From Phlebiopsis flavidoalba (lineage: Eukaryota; Basidiomycota; Agaricomycetes; Polyporales; Phanerochaetaceae): 64,000 nt of DNA. Position 1 is the first letter of the stretch, and every line of letters starts with the position of its first letter. The DNA is taken from positions 1-64,000 of the forward strand of contig JAOCPU010000055.1 in the NCBI GenBank assembly GCA_035772785.1. The letters are read 5' to 3'. Below are positions 20,820 to 31,752 of the stretch, one piece after another. The notes beneath the pieces were generated by a model. It was not told the origin of the DNA. It saw only the letters and a list, made by a program, of their open reading frames with translations, and made no database searches. The position numbers and the translations under genes are program-made.

Positions 20820-22340
20820 ATCATGGTCGTTGGGCCGCGTTCGACTTTGGACTTGTTCGCTCGCGAGTCGCCTCAGCTTACCACATTCGCATACGCAAGC
20901 TTTGACCAGAAATACCTGCTCATTTTCATAGCCTCGGAATCCTTTGTCATATCCTGTTATGGCGCCTCAAGAACGTCTCCTGTTGGGGCAAACAAAACAC
21001 CAAACCAGCACCGATCCAATGCTCCAGGAGATTGAACACAATGCACACTCTTACACACCGGCCTGAGGAGGCTGTGTCAGAGACCTCTTTCGAACACTCG
21101 GATCTTCCCCGTGAGCACATTCACAGTATGGCGAGATCCCTTTCGAGACGGCGTTCCGCGCGACATCGGAGAAAGATACACAGTACACCGTGATGCACGT
21201 GCACGTTTATGCTCCTAGAAGTCAAACATCAAAGTATATTTTCTGGTCTTCGAAGTCTGCCGATGCTAGACCAGCGACTTGAAGCATCTCTCGGTCGCAA
21301 CAAAAAACATTTGCATAACAAAAAAGGCGTCAGATCCATAAAACGTGAGCGTTCCTACTTTCTTTGCCTCGGACGACTTGATACTAGCCCCGACACCAGG
21401 ATTCACAGAGGTTTCTTGGATAGGACTGTACCCATTTCCCATCTCCGTCTCAGGCCTTCAATGCAGGTCATGGCACCACCCACGTGCGCGCCTAGTGGTA
21501 GACGTGCAAGCGTGTTATTCACTTTATATATGGAATAGGTGTGCTGTTAGGTGAGTAAAATCCGTGATTGCAGTTGTTCCTGACATTGCGCAAATATGAT
21601 CAAGTGTTCATTGGCATCCAGACGTTTGGCGACGAACAATGGATTGTTGGCGCAGCGCAGCGCGGTATTCACAAACTGCTCCCGGTTCGGCACATTGCGC
21701 ACGGCCCAATGTGAGCCCATAAGTATCTTTCCAACCTAATCAGTTTCTAACGCCTTTTTGAAAAGATCTAGCCCACGGCCATTCCCCATTGTGCACAAGT
21801 TTTACGTTTTTCCTGTCCACGCGCAAAACACCCCTCTCTGGAGCAGCGCTGATTCTGTAATGCTCTTTATGCCTGCCAATGCTATATGTGTGAGTTTGAC
21901 GAGCATATCCGACAAGCCCCGCAAGTTCACAGAGGCATTTGACTTTCTTGACAGGTCGGCCCAGAATCAGACACTTCTATTGTTGCGAAAGATCATTGAC
22001 ATGCGTGGTTTCAGCAAGACCCTTGGCATATTTTGCCTTCGCAGACATGAAGGTGTCAATGATTATGGTACTGTCCAACACGTGTATGTGGAGTGTACTG
22101 AATGGCTGCACGCTACAGCACCAGTAAGTGCGCGGGATGCTTGGTCGTTTGATTTTCAATACACATACTAAACTCCGTAATAGAAGGGGTGTTGAGCTGG
22201 GATGGGAATACACTTCACACAAGAGTAAAACAGAAGAAACCTTTTCCTCTCTTGCTTTAGAAGCGTACAAATACGAGCAGTGTCTACGAGCATACCCCAG
22301 ACCACAGTCTACTCAGACTCGACAGCGTCGTCGGCACCTT
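20820..22340 (+). other. Spacer with unrecognised open stretches
   Basis: No recognised gene. One exon-like stretch runs from 21571 (after TTGCAG) to about 21714, reading FLTLRKYDQVFIGIQTFGDE. Another open frame spans about 21758-22171 (RKFTEAFDFLDRSAQNQTLL). They may belong to one small intron-containing gene of unknown function or to a remnant. Confidence 0.3.
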
Positions 22341-22349
22341 CGTATCAGC

Positions 22350-23287
22350 ATGTTTGTCTCGGTCTCTTTTGTGCAAGCTCTACTCTCTGTCATTGTCTCC
22401 GCTCTACCCAACGGGGTGGCATCGACGGTCAAGAGTGGTACAGCGAGCACTACACCTACCACTACCCCCATCTCTCTGAGCACGGCGTCCCTCGAAAAGA
22501 CCAATGCCGCCGCTATCGACAGCGAGATCACTGCGGGCGTTCGCATTTCAGGCCCGCTAATGGTATGTCACGATGCTACGTGAGATCTGCCTAGAAGACT
22601 TACAAAACACTTTGTATGGGCCTAGGGCAACTTCCGCACCGTGACTGCCCATTTCGACCTCCCGCCTGCCGTCTCCCCCGGGGGTAGTTCTTCTACTTCT
22701 TTTGCAGTTCCACTTGTTCGCTCTCGACTTCGAGACGACCTGTCCGACGTTCCTCTTGGCTGGAGTTCAGATCGAGGCCAATGGCGAAACAGCGATCTAC
22801 AGGCGTGAGTTACTAGTTTCCACGATCACCATCACATCTGCGGTGCCTCACTCATACATTTTGTGTCTTCTCCGCAGCATCTTCTACCAGTGGAACGGCC
22901 AAGTCACCGCGTTCTTCAGCAGTGTGCAGCTCCGTGCTAATGACGAGGTCGACATCACGATACAGGCGACCAACCGTACAGCCGCTGTTGTCACTATCAC
23001 CAAGAACGTCAACGACCAAACGCAGAGAGTCTCACTTTCCTTCCCAAATGCTCCACTTTGCCTCAGAACCCCTGGGTGGTTCGTGAGCAGCATCGAAGGC
23101 ATCCCGGTTACCAACTTTGAAGACATCATTTTCGATCGGCCGACAGCGACGGACAACTCGGGGACTACCGTTGGGCCGCTCGATCCACGAGCAGATGTGT
23201 TCAAACATTGTACGTGGTAACACGAGGCTCACCGAGATCGGGCGCGGCGAGCAGAGTATCAGCGTGAGGTACACCGGCCCCGAGTGA
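22350..23287 (+). CDS. Eqolisin-like secreted protein, copy 2
   Basis: Signal peptide MFVSVSFVQALLSVIVSA, a Thr-rich pro-region, an intron near 22563-22626, then NFRTVTAHFDLPP and LFALDFETTCPTFLLAG, the segment that in active G1 enzymes holds WVGIDG and the catalytic Gln (here Val/Leu and Ala). After an intron at about 22804-22877 the chain continues YQWNGQVTAFFSSVQLRAND, VVTITKNVNDQTQRVSLSF, APLCLRTPGWFVSSIEG and TVGPLDPRAD. The catalytic Glu of WIVED is replaced (WFVSS). Frame breaks occur near 22706 (a CC run) and at 23205, the latter in the same place as in copy 1. Probably a secreted non-protease. Confidence 0.75.
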
Positions 23288-23505
23288 AGGACGGGGAGTG
23301 TAGGGAGATGGCGGTTTAGCGTTTCAGCGATTTGCACTTGGGAATAGCGGATTTGACAAGAATAGCTCTACCGTCTGGACGCTTTGCCACAGCAGCTGTG
23401 TAGCATGAGAGTATCCTTTGTGTATAATTATGTCAAGCATTTACCGTCGACGCGCTAGCTGGAGTTCAGCCTTTGGATGACGTATGTGCAAGGGTTAAGG
23501 CCTAA

Positions 23506-23556
23506 GGTTCCACACATGGCAACAGAAGGCTTCGGATTCTAACATGTCCAAACAAG
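23506..23556 (+). repeat. Downstream flank repeat, copy 2
   Basis: Second copy of the segment at 20769-20819 (ACATGGCAACAGAA, then TAACATGTCCAAACA), supporting a duplication unit of about 2.7 kb. Confidence 0.8.
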
Positions 23557-25002
23557 GGCCCGGAATTTTCCGCCGCACAAAACGAAGGATCAAGGCTTAT
23601 TTCCTGACGTTCAATGGAGGTGCTCTTCATGTTCGACTTTTGTCTCTTTAATCCGCGGTCTCTATAGCCTGCGGCTTAGTTCCCTACTGGATTCACGTCT
23701 CTCCACACCGTCAAGAACCCATAATTATTGTGTAGTCCAAGGCGCAAAGCGGGAGCTGCAGCATGCGTCGGTTTTTGATACTTCTCATGCATTACAGCGC
23801 ATCATGTGAGCTTCAGGCAGTCGCCCATGCGCCACTACTCGGTACCTATCTCGTTAGATACCGGGAAATTACGTGCATCTCCCACACCGCTCGTACACAT
23901 CAGGAGACGATAATACTCAGTATTTCCCATATAAAACTCTCATCCACATTAATTTACAACTCTAGGTCTTAAAACTACTCCGCCCTCCGTGACGTCGCAG
24001 CATGACCCCGATCAAATCAACACCGGCAATACTCGCTTGCGACATCGCCAGGCATGACCTGGAGTCTTACGCGCCTTCCCCGTTCGTAAGCTGTTCGAGG
24101 GGGGCTCTGGGGGGCTCCACGACTTTGTGGCGTCGTTCTCTTCTTTTGACGTCTAAAAGAGACTGTAGCCGCCAATCTCCGGCGGCATGAGGGCCTTCCA
24201 GCGCGGTTACTCCACTTCTTTCAGGTAAACAGGCAGCGAGTTCGGGCTGAGAGATGCCCTTGTCTGCCAAAGCGCCACGTTCAATCACCAACGGCGTGCC
24301 CGTTGAACAGCTTGAAGAAGCTCGAGGAGCACACGTGCAATGATGGCGAAGCGAAGCGTACGGTTGTCGATGCCGCTACTGTCAAGTACGTATTCTAATC
24401 ATTGTGATCACTGATCCAATAAACAGCTCGCAGCAAGGAGTAATCAACCGCTCAATTTTCTCAGGACCCGTGCGGGCGACGGTGGATCCACTGATGAAGA
24501 TAATCTCAAAGATATTATTGCGACACGTAATCTCCTACAACGACGACAAGTCGTGCAGCGAAGCACTTCATCCTTCTCGCCTGGATATGTTGACGTATGT
24601 TCATCCCTCTTTTTTGTCTGTCCATTGTCCGTACTGATGCCCGCAATTTAGCGCAATGTTGGCTGTTTAGGCCACAAGAAGGAGTTCTCGAACGTCATTA
24701 TATACTGTGCACAAGCTGTCCCGACAATATATTAGCTTTTCGACATAGGACCCGGCAGGGATCACATCAAACCACATTTTAATGTATGCCCAGCTGACCG
24801 GTTGTCTTGACCTCAGCACCACTTGAGTATCTGGACGGTGGATCCCAAGCTCACACTTCGCCATTTTTCAACAATCGTGACGTTGAAGGTACCCGAGCAC
24901 TCTCGAGCTGAAACTGTATAAATAGGCCTCCCCCATCCAGGAACACTCTCCAGACCCAGGTCTACACTCGACTCGACAGCCTCACCGCATCCTCGACTCG
25001 AC
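23557..25002. other. Spacer between copies 2 and 3
   Basis: No recognised gene. Exon-like sequence at about 24090-24385 (containing NGVPVEQLEEARGAH) and about 24423-24597 (LKDIIATRNLLQRRQVVQ) with a GTACGT donor at 24387 and an acceptor near 24425 may be a remnant of a small gene. The last 110 bases hold the promoter of copy 3: TATAAATA at 24917-24924 and CCAGACCCAGGTCTAC at about 24951-24966. Confidence 0.35.
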
Positions 25003-25991
25003 ATGTTCGTCACCGCTCTCTTTGTCCAGGCTCTCCTCGCCACCTGCGACCATTGCCATTCCCACGCGGCAAAGGAACGCTTTGAGAAGCGCGTCGCCCC
25101 GCCGCACCGAGACTGCCCAACCTGAACATCACTGAGCTCGCCCGCCAGTCTCACCCGTCAAGCTCGTGGACGTTCAGGGTTTTCCAAGGGCGGCGACGGC
25201 GAGGCACCACCCCGAGTTCTCTTCCAACTGGGCTGGTGTCGTGCTGGCCTCTCCGGAGGCAAGTGTTGGGTCTCTAATCGAATATACGGCATCGTTACTG
25301 TACCTGAAATTATCCATTGTTAGGGCACATACAAGCAGGTTTCTGTCTAGTATGGCTGTACCCACCGTCAAGGAGCCACCCCGCTGGCGAGAGACTAGTA
25401 GCCACCCACCGCCTCCGCTTGGGTGGGTATCGACGGTTACAGCCCAAATCCTGCAGCAATGCAACCTGCAGGCCGGTCTTGACTTCGTCATCGATGGAGA
25501 CCAGCAGTTCCTACACCGGTATGTTTCTCTTATGCTCTCCCGCGCGCTAGCGAAAGCATTGACATGACTTTGTCTCTCTAGCATGGTATGAGTGGTACCC
25601 CGACTACTCGCACGACTTCGAGGGCATCAGCTTCAAGCCTGACGACGAGGTCAGCATGACGATCACCGCGACGAGCGCAACCACGGGTACGGTCGTCATC
25701 GTGAATCAATCCACTGGAGAAGAAGCCGTCACGCACAAGGTCGGCGCCCCGCCCTGTGCTCGCAAGACGCAGAGTGGATTGTGGAGGATTTCGAGGCCGG
25801 CGGCAGCCAGGTCCCTCTTGCCAACTTTGGCACCGTCACGTTCACCGACGCCGTCGCGATCACCGAGGACGACGCCCACGTCGGGCCCAACTCTCCCCGA
25901 TGCGCACATCATTGACATCTTGCTCGACGGCACCGTCTACACCGAGACGTCTGCCAGCGCGGAGACCGTGACTGTTCGCTACACCCAGTGA
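25003..25991 (+). CDS. Eqolisin (peptidase family G1), copy 3, catalytic motifs present
   Basis: Acid endopeptidase of the glutamic-peptidase type, secreted. The signal peptide MFVTALFVQALLA is followed by a pro-region with FEKR, a likely Kex2 site. The mature part has AWVGIDG (about 25422), NLQAGLDF with the catalytic Gln codon at 25469-25471, AWYEWYPDYSHDF after an intron (about 25519-25582), DDEVSMTITATS, DAEWIVEDFE with the catalytic Glu region near 25784, PLANFGTVTFTDA and the final strands to VTVRYTQ (stop 25989). This is the best match to the family and the only copy in the array with both catalytic motifs. Frame breaks near 25445, 25750 and 25898 (C4 run) separate these motifs; if real, the gene is a pseudogene, otherwise an active enzyme. 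Confidence 0.85.
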
Positions 25992-26527
25992 GCGAGCGGC
26001 GTGGAAGAACGGATGCATTGGGGTGTTGCATCGGATGACAAAGCTTCTCTGCTCGCTGCTGATCGATTGTATTTTACGCCGTTCGCTCGATGGTACGAGT
26101 ATCTCATGTACGCCTATGACCGTGACCTAGTATCTCGTCTCGGACTGGGAGCAGTACTTGTACCATTCATCATCTCGCTCAAGTTCCAGCTGTACCTAAC
26201 ATGTGACAAATGTGGCAATGTATAACATGAGACCTCGAATATTTGGCCGCACAAGAGTTCCACATCCCTTACAGTCCCTTGCAAATGAAAACTGGAATCC
26301 TTGATCCCACCTCGCATATTTGCTCCTATTTGCCACCTCCCATATATGGTAGGCCAGGATGTCACACCCACCGGGCGTGACGGCTGGTGAATCTGAGCTA
26401 CGTATTATGTACAGTGAGAGTGGTGGGCTGTGTGATAAATATAGTAGGCATCTTCAAGCACAGAGAACGGGAAGAACTTTGGAGTGGAAAGCCCGCTCAA
26501 TAGGACTGAAATCAGGAGGGTTGGGAG
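25992..26527. other. Spacer, nothing recognised
   Basis: Downstream of copy 3. I see no gene. It may hold the 3' UTR and a decayed stretch. Confidence 0.4.
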
Positions 26528-26922
26528 TACTGTAGTTTTTCGACCAAAGCGGACGTCACGCGTCACAGACCCCCCTCAGAGCAACGATCTGTGCGAAGTG
26601 TCACAGGTCACAGAGGGGTTGTCCGGCTGTGACACCGCCTCTCGGTCGGCATCAATTTTGGGCGCCTGCGGCGCCAGAGGGATAGTTCACAAATATATGT
26701 AGTTTTTCGTGACAGTAGAACAAAAGGAGTGCATTTTTGAGATTTCTCGTGCATAAGCTCACACAGTATACACAAAACTGTCTGCTTGAGGATCAAAAAA
26801 CGTCACGTCCGGCTCACAATCCGGTCACCGTCACAGGTCACAGCGCCCTGGGCCGGTCGTCCGCTTCGGTTCATCGGTGTCACGGTCACAGGCCCGTCCG
26901 CTTTGGTCGAAAAACTACAGTA
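26528..26922. mobile_element. MITE with perfect 28-bp terminal inverted repeats and TA flanks
   Basis: The left end 26528-26555 (TACTGTAGTTTTTCGACC...) is the exact reverse complement of the right end 26895-26922 (...CGAAAAACTACAGTA), counting the flanking TA. The element without TA is 391 bases, has no coding capacity and is rich in subterminal CTGTGACC/GGTCACAG words (for example 26603-26614 and 26831-26845). TA target duplication and short length fit a Tc1/mariner-type MITE. It lies between the plus-strand and minus-strand triplets of the eqolisin-like genes. Confidence 0.85.
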
Positions 26923-27492
26923 AACCGTAAGGCGGCAGGTAGACGAGTTTTGCTCCTTCGGACAAAGACCTAGTCAGTGCAATGAAGAGGGGACATGATG
27001 ATTTCGCATCGCATTCATCGACAATCATGTGACGAATATCCTGAAGACCAGCTCGAACGCGACTTCGAGGCAAGTCGCGCGACGAGGATCGTCACGCCAT
27101 GGGAATTTGTGACTGATGTGATGATTTGATATACCCTATAAGGGGAGTGGCAAATAGGAAGCAGGAAACATACGACGTGAAATCAACGATTCCAGTTTCA
27201 TTTGCAAGCGACTGTATACCAGGAGGCGCATATGCCTTCCTTGTCGAGTTCTATAAATCGAGCACTTCAGCCACAAACCGCTTTCACGTCATATAATACA
27301 TTGGTAGGAGGTAGGAACTTTGGTACATGCGCCGATAGCTACAAAAGGGCCGAGAGAACCAAGCCACAAGCACAGCCGTCAGACACAGGAGCGCTACTAC
27401 TTTGGATTTGATACATCACGACAGAGACGAGGTGAACCTATTGGGGGCGTGCTTACGCAGCCACTACCACGTTCGTATGCCGATGGGTAACT
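26923..27492. other. Spacer right of the MITE
   Basis: No gene recognised. It contains the 3' flank of the minus-strand copy 4. Confidence 0.4.
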
Positions 27493-28434
27493 TCAAGCCC
27501 CGCCAGTGAAGCGCAACGCACGGGGGACGTTATGCTCATCGACCTGCGTGTTCGTAAGCACCGCGCCACCGCGCAGGATATCCACCACCACCGCCCTAGA
27601 GTCCGTCGGGCCCGACTGGCCACCGCGCTCGCGGCCCGCGGCGGCATCGGCGAAGTTGGCGTTCCCGAAGTCCGCGAGGGGCGGCTCGATCTCGTTGTAC
27701 ACGAACCAGCCGGGAGACGCACGGCAGAGCTGCGCGTTGTTGGGCGCGTTGACGTGCACGGTCTCGGAGGCGCCGCCGCGGCGGGGGTGTCCGTGAGCGT
27801 GAGCGTCGCGTCGGTCGGGGAGGAGGGCGGACACGGAGATGCGCAGGTCTTGGTTCGCGGCGATCGGCACGCGCGGGAACGAGCCCGAGCGCACGATTTG
27901 GCCGTTTTCGTTGGTCCACTGCCAGAAATCTAACAGTGCGTGAGAAAGAGTGGGGAAAATAGGGAAAACGTGGGACATACTGTTGTAGGTGGTACGTCCG
28001 TTGTTATGGTTTGCTTCAATGCCGGCGACGAGGAAGAACGGGCAGCCGAACGAGTCCAAGCCGATGAAGTTCAGCACGTTCGACTCGGGCGGGTTTCCGC
28101 GGGAGCGCGCACCTCGGGAACGTGGAGAGTGCCGACAACGCTGTTGAACTCGTTCTGCCGTGGCTTTCGTTAATGGATGCTATCTTACGGAAAATTGGAA
28201 ACACTTACGCGGTCCTCCCTCGATGTAGGCACCGGCGTAGACGAGATTAAGGTCGCGACGGGGGTGAGCAGCAGGGCCGATTTTGCCTCTATGAACGACG
28301 CGCCCGCTTGGATAGCGACAGGGTTGGCGGCGTCGCTCGTCGTGTTACTGGTCGCGACTGTCCCGGTGGGGACAGCGAGGGCAGCAGCAGCAAGCAAAAC
28401 TTGAACAAAGGCGGCAGAGACGAACGAAATTTTG
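27493..28434 (-). CDS. Eqolisin-like secreted protein, copy 4, start codon missing
   Basis: The first visible family residues are FVSAAFVQVLLAAAALAVPTG (28431 downward), a signal peptide in which the position of the usual Met reads Ser (TCG); no other in-frame ATG is close. After an intron come NEFNSVVGTLHVPEV, NFIGLDSFGCPFFLVAG (about 28075; catalytic Gln replaced by Val), an intron at about 27985-27930, FWQWTNENGQ, VPIAANQDLRISVSA, CRASPGWFVYNEIEPPLADFG (Glu of WIVED replaced by Tyr) and the final strands to a stop at 27493. One frame break lies near 28095. GC content is higher than in its neighbours. Expected to be secreted but not proteolytic, or a pseudogene. Confidence 0.75.
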
Positions 28435-28475
28435 GTGCGTCGAGTCGATGTGCTAGTGAGGCAGTCGATACGATG

Positions 28476-28494
28476 GTAGACCTGAGTCTGGGGG
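28476..28494 (-). promoter_or_regulatory. Shared 5' leader motif, copy 4
   Basis: Plus-strand GTAGACCTGAGTCTGGGGG, i.e. CCAGACTCAGGTCTAC in the gene's sense. The same 19 bases occur at 34593-34611 before copy 6, and CCAGACCCAGGTCTAC precedes copy 3. A TATAAAG box (minus strand, 28515-28521) lies just upstream. Confidence 0.7.
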
Positions 28495-28521
28495 TTGCCC
28501 TCTCCGTGCGAGCCCTTTATA

Positions 28522-30841
28522 CCCGAAAGACTATACCAAAGGGCCATTTGGGCCAAGAAGGTGCGGTGACTTCGTGCCTGTTTTTGCTGTACGGTCTGCC
28601 TGATTTGAGAGCATGACTCAGGGGACGAGGGCGAACTGTTCGTGAACCTATGCAAAAGATGGTGAAGAGAATCTGAGAGCTTCACCAATATACTGAAGCG
28701 GATCATACGTCAATGAAGCTCACCCATTGAATCCATTACCTACGGCCAGTCACGCAAAAGGAGTGTGCATTGACACGGTCAAGTCCCAAATAATTCTTGA
28801 GCGGACCAGTGGAACAGGGGCTCTGAATATAATTTTGGAGTATTGGAGTACTGAATGACGGCCTTCCAATACTGCAAGCGAGTACGAGAATAGCACCGCG
28901 TACTTGTTTGTGTTTGACTCGAATAGATCCTGAATATTAACCGATAGCATTGAGAGGCTGCCGGATGCGACGGGACAGGTCCACGTCGTCATCCAGTCAG
29001 GGGTAGAACGTGCGCCTCGCAGCCCGCGGCCTAAAGAGAACGTCTCAATACACGGAATGGTCAGAAATACAAATTGTTCCTTCTGCCGAGCTCACCAACA
29101 TACTACGCCGGCTTCCTGATGCAAACGCAACTGCATCTGTGTTGTCCAGAACGCTCATAGAGTGCGGCGAGCAGGCGAGCACTACAGAAAACAGTAAGCA
29201 TAAACCAAAGTTGCGACAAACGAAGGAACGTTTGTACCTGCACCACGGGTACCTGGGAGCACGTTCAAGCCGTGCGATGCATCCCAAACATTCCCGCTGG
29301 TGGAACTACGCGACATCACCGACGCGGCCGATGCGCGAGTACCCAGCTTCATAATGGTGTCATTGATGAGGTGCACCATTGTAAGAATAACGGGCAGAGA
29401 ACATACGCGATCCCACTGTCGCTTTACGTGGGACGTACGCTCACGGGGTTCTGCGGGAGTCTCGGCGGAGCTTGCGGTTGTTGAAAATGGCAAGCGGGGT
29501 CACTTGGAGGGTCGTCGCGAACCCAGCGATCTGACGCATGTGATATAGCACCAAGTGGGACGCGCAGCGATATATTTGTCAAAGCCCCGAAGCAGGAACC
29601 TGTACTTAGAATTGTTCATACTGCCTGTGCAAAACAGATCGTTGATTGGTCAATCGCAATGCCTGCATAATACAGCAAGACATAAATAGTCAAGCAAAGT
29701 GACTCACTTCAAACAGGACGGTCAACGTGCCTCCCAGTGTACCAGTATTGGCGAGCATATTTCCCTCTGGCTGTCTGCACGTTCATCCTGCGACGGGATG
29801 ATGTGAGTCCCGTGACGTGACAGGCAGAGCGGGATGCGATGCAGAAGCACTTCTTGCATCCCGTCGGCATCATGTTCCGTTAGGCACATCAAGCCAGCCC
29901 AGAACACTACGGCCATTCAGCCAAGAGGAATCTGGCGAGTCGGAGTTTGCGGCAAGGGTAATACATTCGCTGTTCAGGGGGAGCCCTCAAACTACATGAT
30001 GTTCGAAAGCATTGCGGCCATCACGAGTAACTGCACATCTTGCCGAGGATGAGCGGGAGCATGCGTCAAGGATCACAGGCATTCATACCTGGTTTAGCTT
30101 TAGAAACGCGACACACCGAATGAACGTTCGTTCAGGTGTGCGCTCAATGTGCGCCACGAAGGTTCAGAAGAGCCTCGCTAAATCCAGATCAGGCCCTGGT
30201 TTGGATGCCCCTCGCGTGTCCGCCTTTAAGCTCCTTTCTCTTCATCTGCGTGGCAAGGCTGGAGTACCTTGGGTATGAGCATCTCGAGGCAGGGAAGATG
30301 GACCAAACCAATGGGTATACTGCTGGGCGCTGGACAAGTCAAACGGGGACTAAGAGCTTGACGGTATTAGGAAAGACGAAGTTGCTTCCTCACCATTAAA
30401 TCATTCCATTTTGCAACTCGATCCCGTTCCCACGTACTAGGAGCCCACAATGCTTCAACGTTGACCAAAACGTAGAGAGTTTATGATGGCAATATTGAAC
30501 CAGCTTTATTGTCCAGCGATCAGATGTTTTTCCGCGAACGGCTGCTTGTCGTCTTTACGCCCATTCTCGTGGTCAGCGGATGATGCAGATGGTGGGAGGA
30601 CAAGAAAAACGCGTCAAAAGCGAGTGAACGTGGGATACAAAAAAAACAAACGCCGACACTACCTCCCAAAATAGGAAAGTCTTTGTAGCTCGCCGTCCCA
30701 AATCAACCGAGGCAAATGCACGCTTGAGTTAACGAAGTGGTATACAGGAAGGAGGTTAGTACGGCTCCTGTTGACCTCATTCAGTTGGCTATTACGACCT
30801 CCTACACCTCAAGTACAACTGGATCATCTGCCAGGTCCATG
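28522..30841. other. Spacer between copies 4 and 5
   Basis: About 2.3 kb in which I recognise nothing. A minus-strand open stretch at about 29500-29180 (Ser/Thr-rich, containing VWDASHGLNVLPGTRG) and a plus-strand one at 29010-29354 have no domain character. It may contain fragments of a small lost gene. Confidence 0.35.
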
Positions 30842-31752
30842 CTACTGATCACCTGTGTACCGAACTGTGACGCTCTGACCCCCAAATATCCGTCTCCGTA
30901 TAGAACTTGTTGCCGCGTTGAATGTTCACAACGACAGCATTAGGGGCCAATGGTCCTGCGGATGTACCGTTCTTGAAAGTGCGCGCTGGTCCCGTCATAC
31001 GCGACGTCGCCAAAGTTGGCAATCGGTGGGCTCAGGTCAGCGTAGACAAGCCACCCCGCTGATGCAAGGCAGAGATCTGCACCATGCCCTGACACCAGGA
31101 CAGAATGAACCTTGCCCGAGTTGATGCTCATTGAGGACATTGACTGTAGTCGTGCTGGTCGCGTTCAACGAGATTTGGAGCTCATTGTCAGACGCAAGCG
31201 GTACGTCTGGAATAGATCCAGCGGCTACGACGAGACCATCAGAGCGAATCCACTGGAATAAGTCTATGAAGATCTCAGTCAGCATAATCCTCAAAGTACT
31301 GAGTTGGACGAGTATTACTTCGGTAAGTTGCCTTTCCAGCGACAAAACGTCGATTCGGATGCCTGCCCGGAAGTGAAAGGGACAAGTAACGAATGAGTCA
31401 AAACTCAGGAAGCTGGACACTTGAGAGCTTATTGTAGTGGCAATCCTGGGATGTCGAATTTGGCAGTGAGGTAATTGTAATCACCCTACGGGTACCAAGC
31501 ATTGGATGCTTGTAATTATACATCATAAAATAGAGGTAAAACTCACATTTGTACCATTCAAATAGACACCGGCATAGTTGGGTCTGTGATATGGGGAGGA
31601 GCAACCGCGCCGACTCTACCATGACCGGTATGAGCCACAGCAATGGACTGCTCGAGGACTGCCTGCAAGTCATTGAGCTTCTCCGCTCCAATGGGAGCAG
31701 TAATAGAGGTCGAAGCTAGCAACGCTTTGGTAAATAGGGAAGAGAGAAACAT
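30842..31752 (-). CDS. Eqolisin-like secreted protein, copy 5
   Basis: ATG at 31752 with the signal peptide MFLSSLFTKALLASTSITA. Later exons show FLSFDSFVTCPFHFRAGIRID (about 31410; Gln replaced by Arg), then, after an intron at about 31350-31263, DLFQWIRSDGLVVAAG, VPLASDNELQISLNAT, ADLCLASAGWLVYADLSPPIANFGD (about 31060; catalytic Glu replaced by Tyr), GPLAPNAVVVNIQRG and a final strand SVTVRYTGDQ, stop at 30842. Frame breaks are near 31150, 30960 and 30880. TATATAC lies about 98 bases upstream of the ATG. It is the most diverged copy. Confidence 0.7.
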
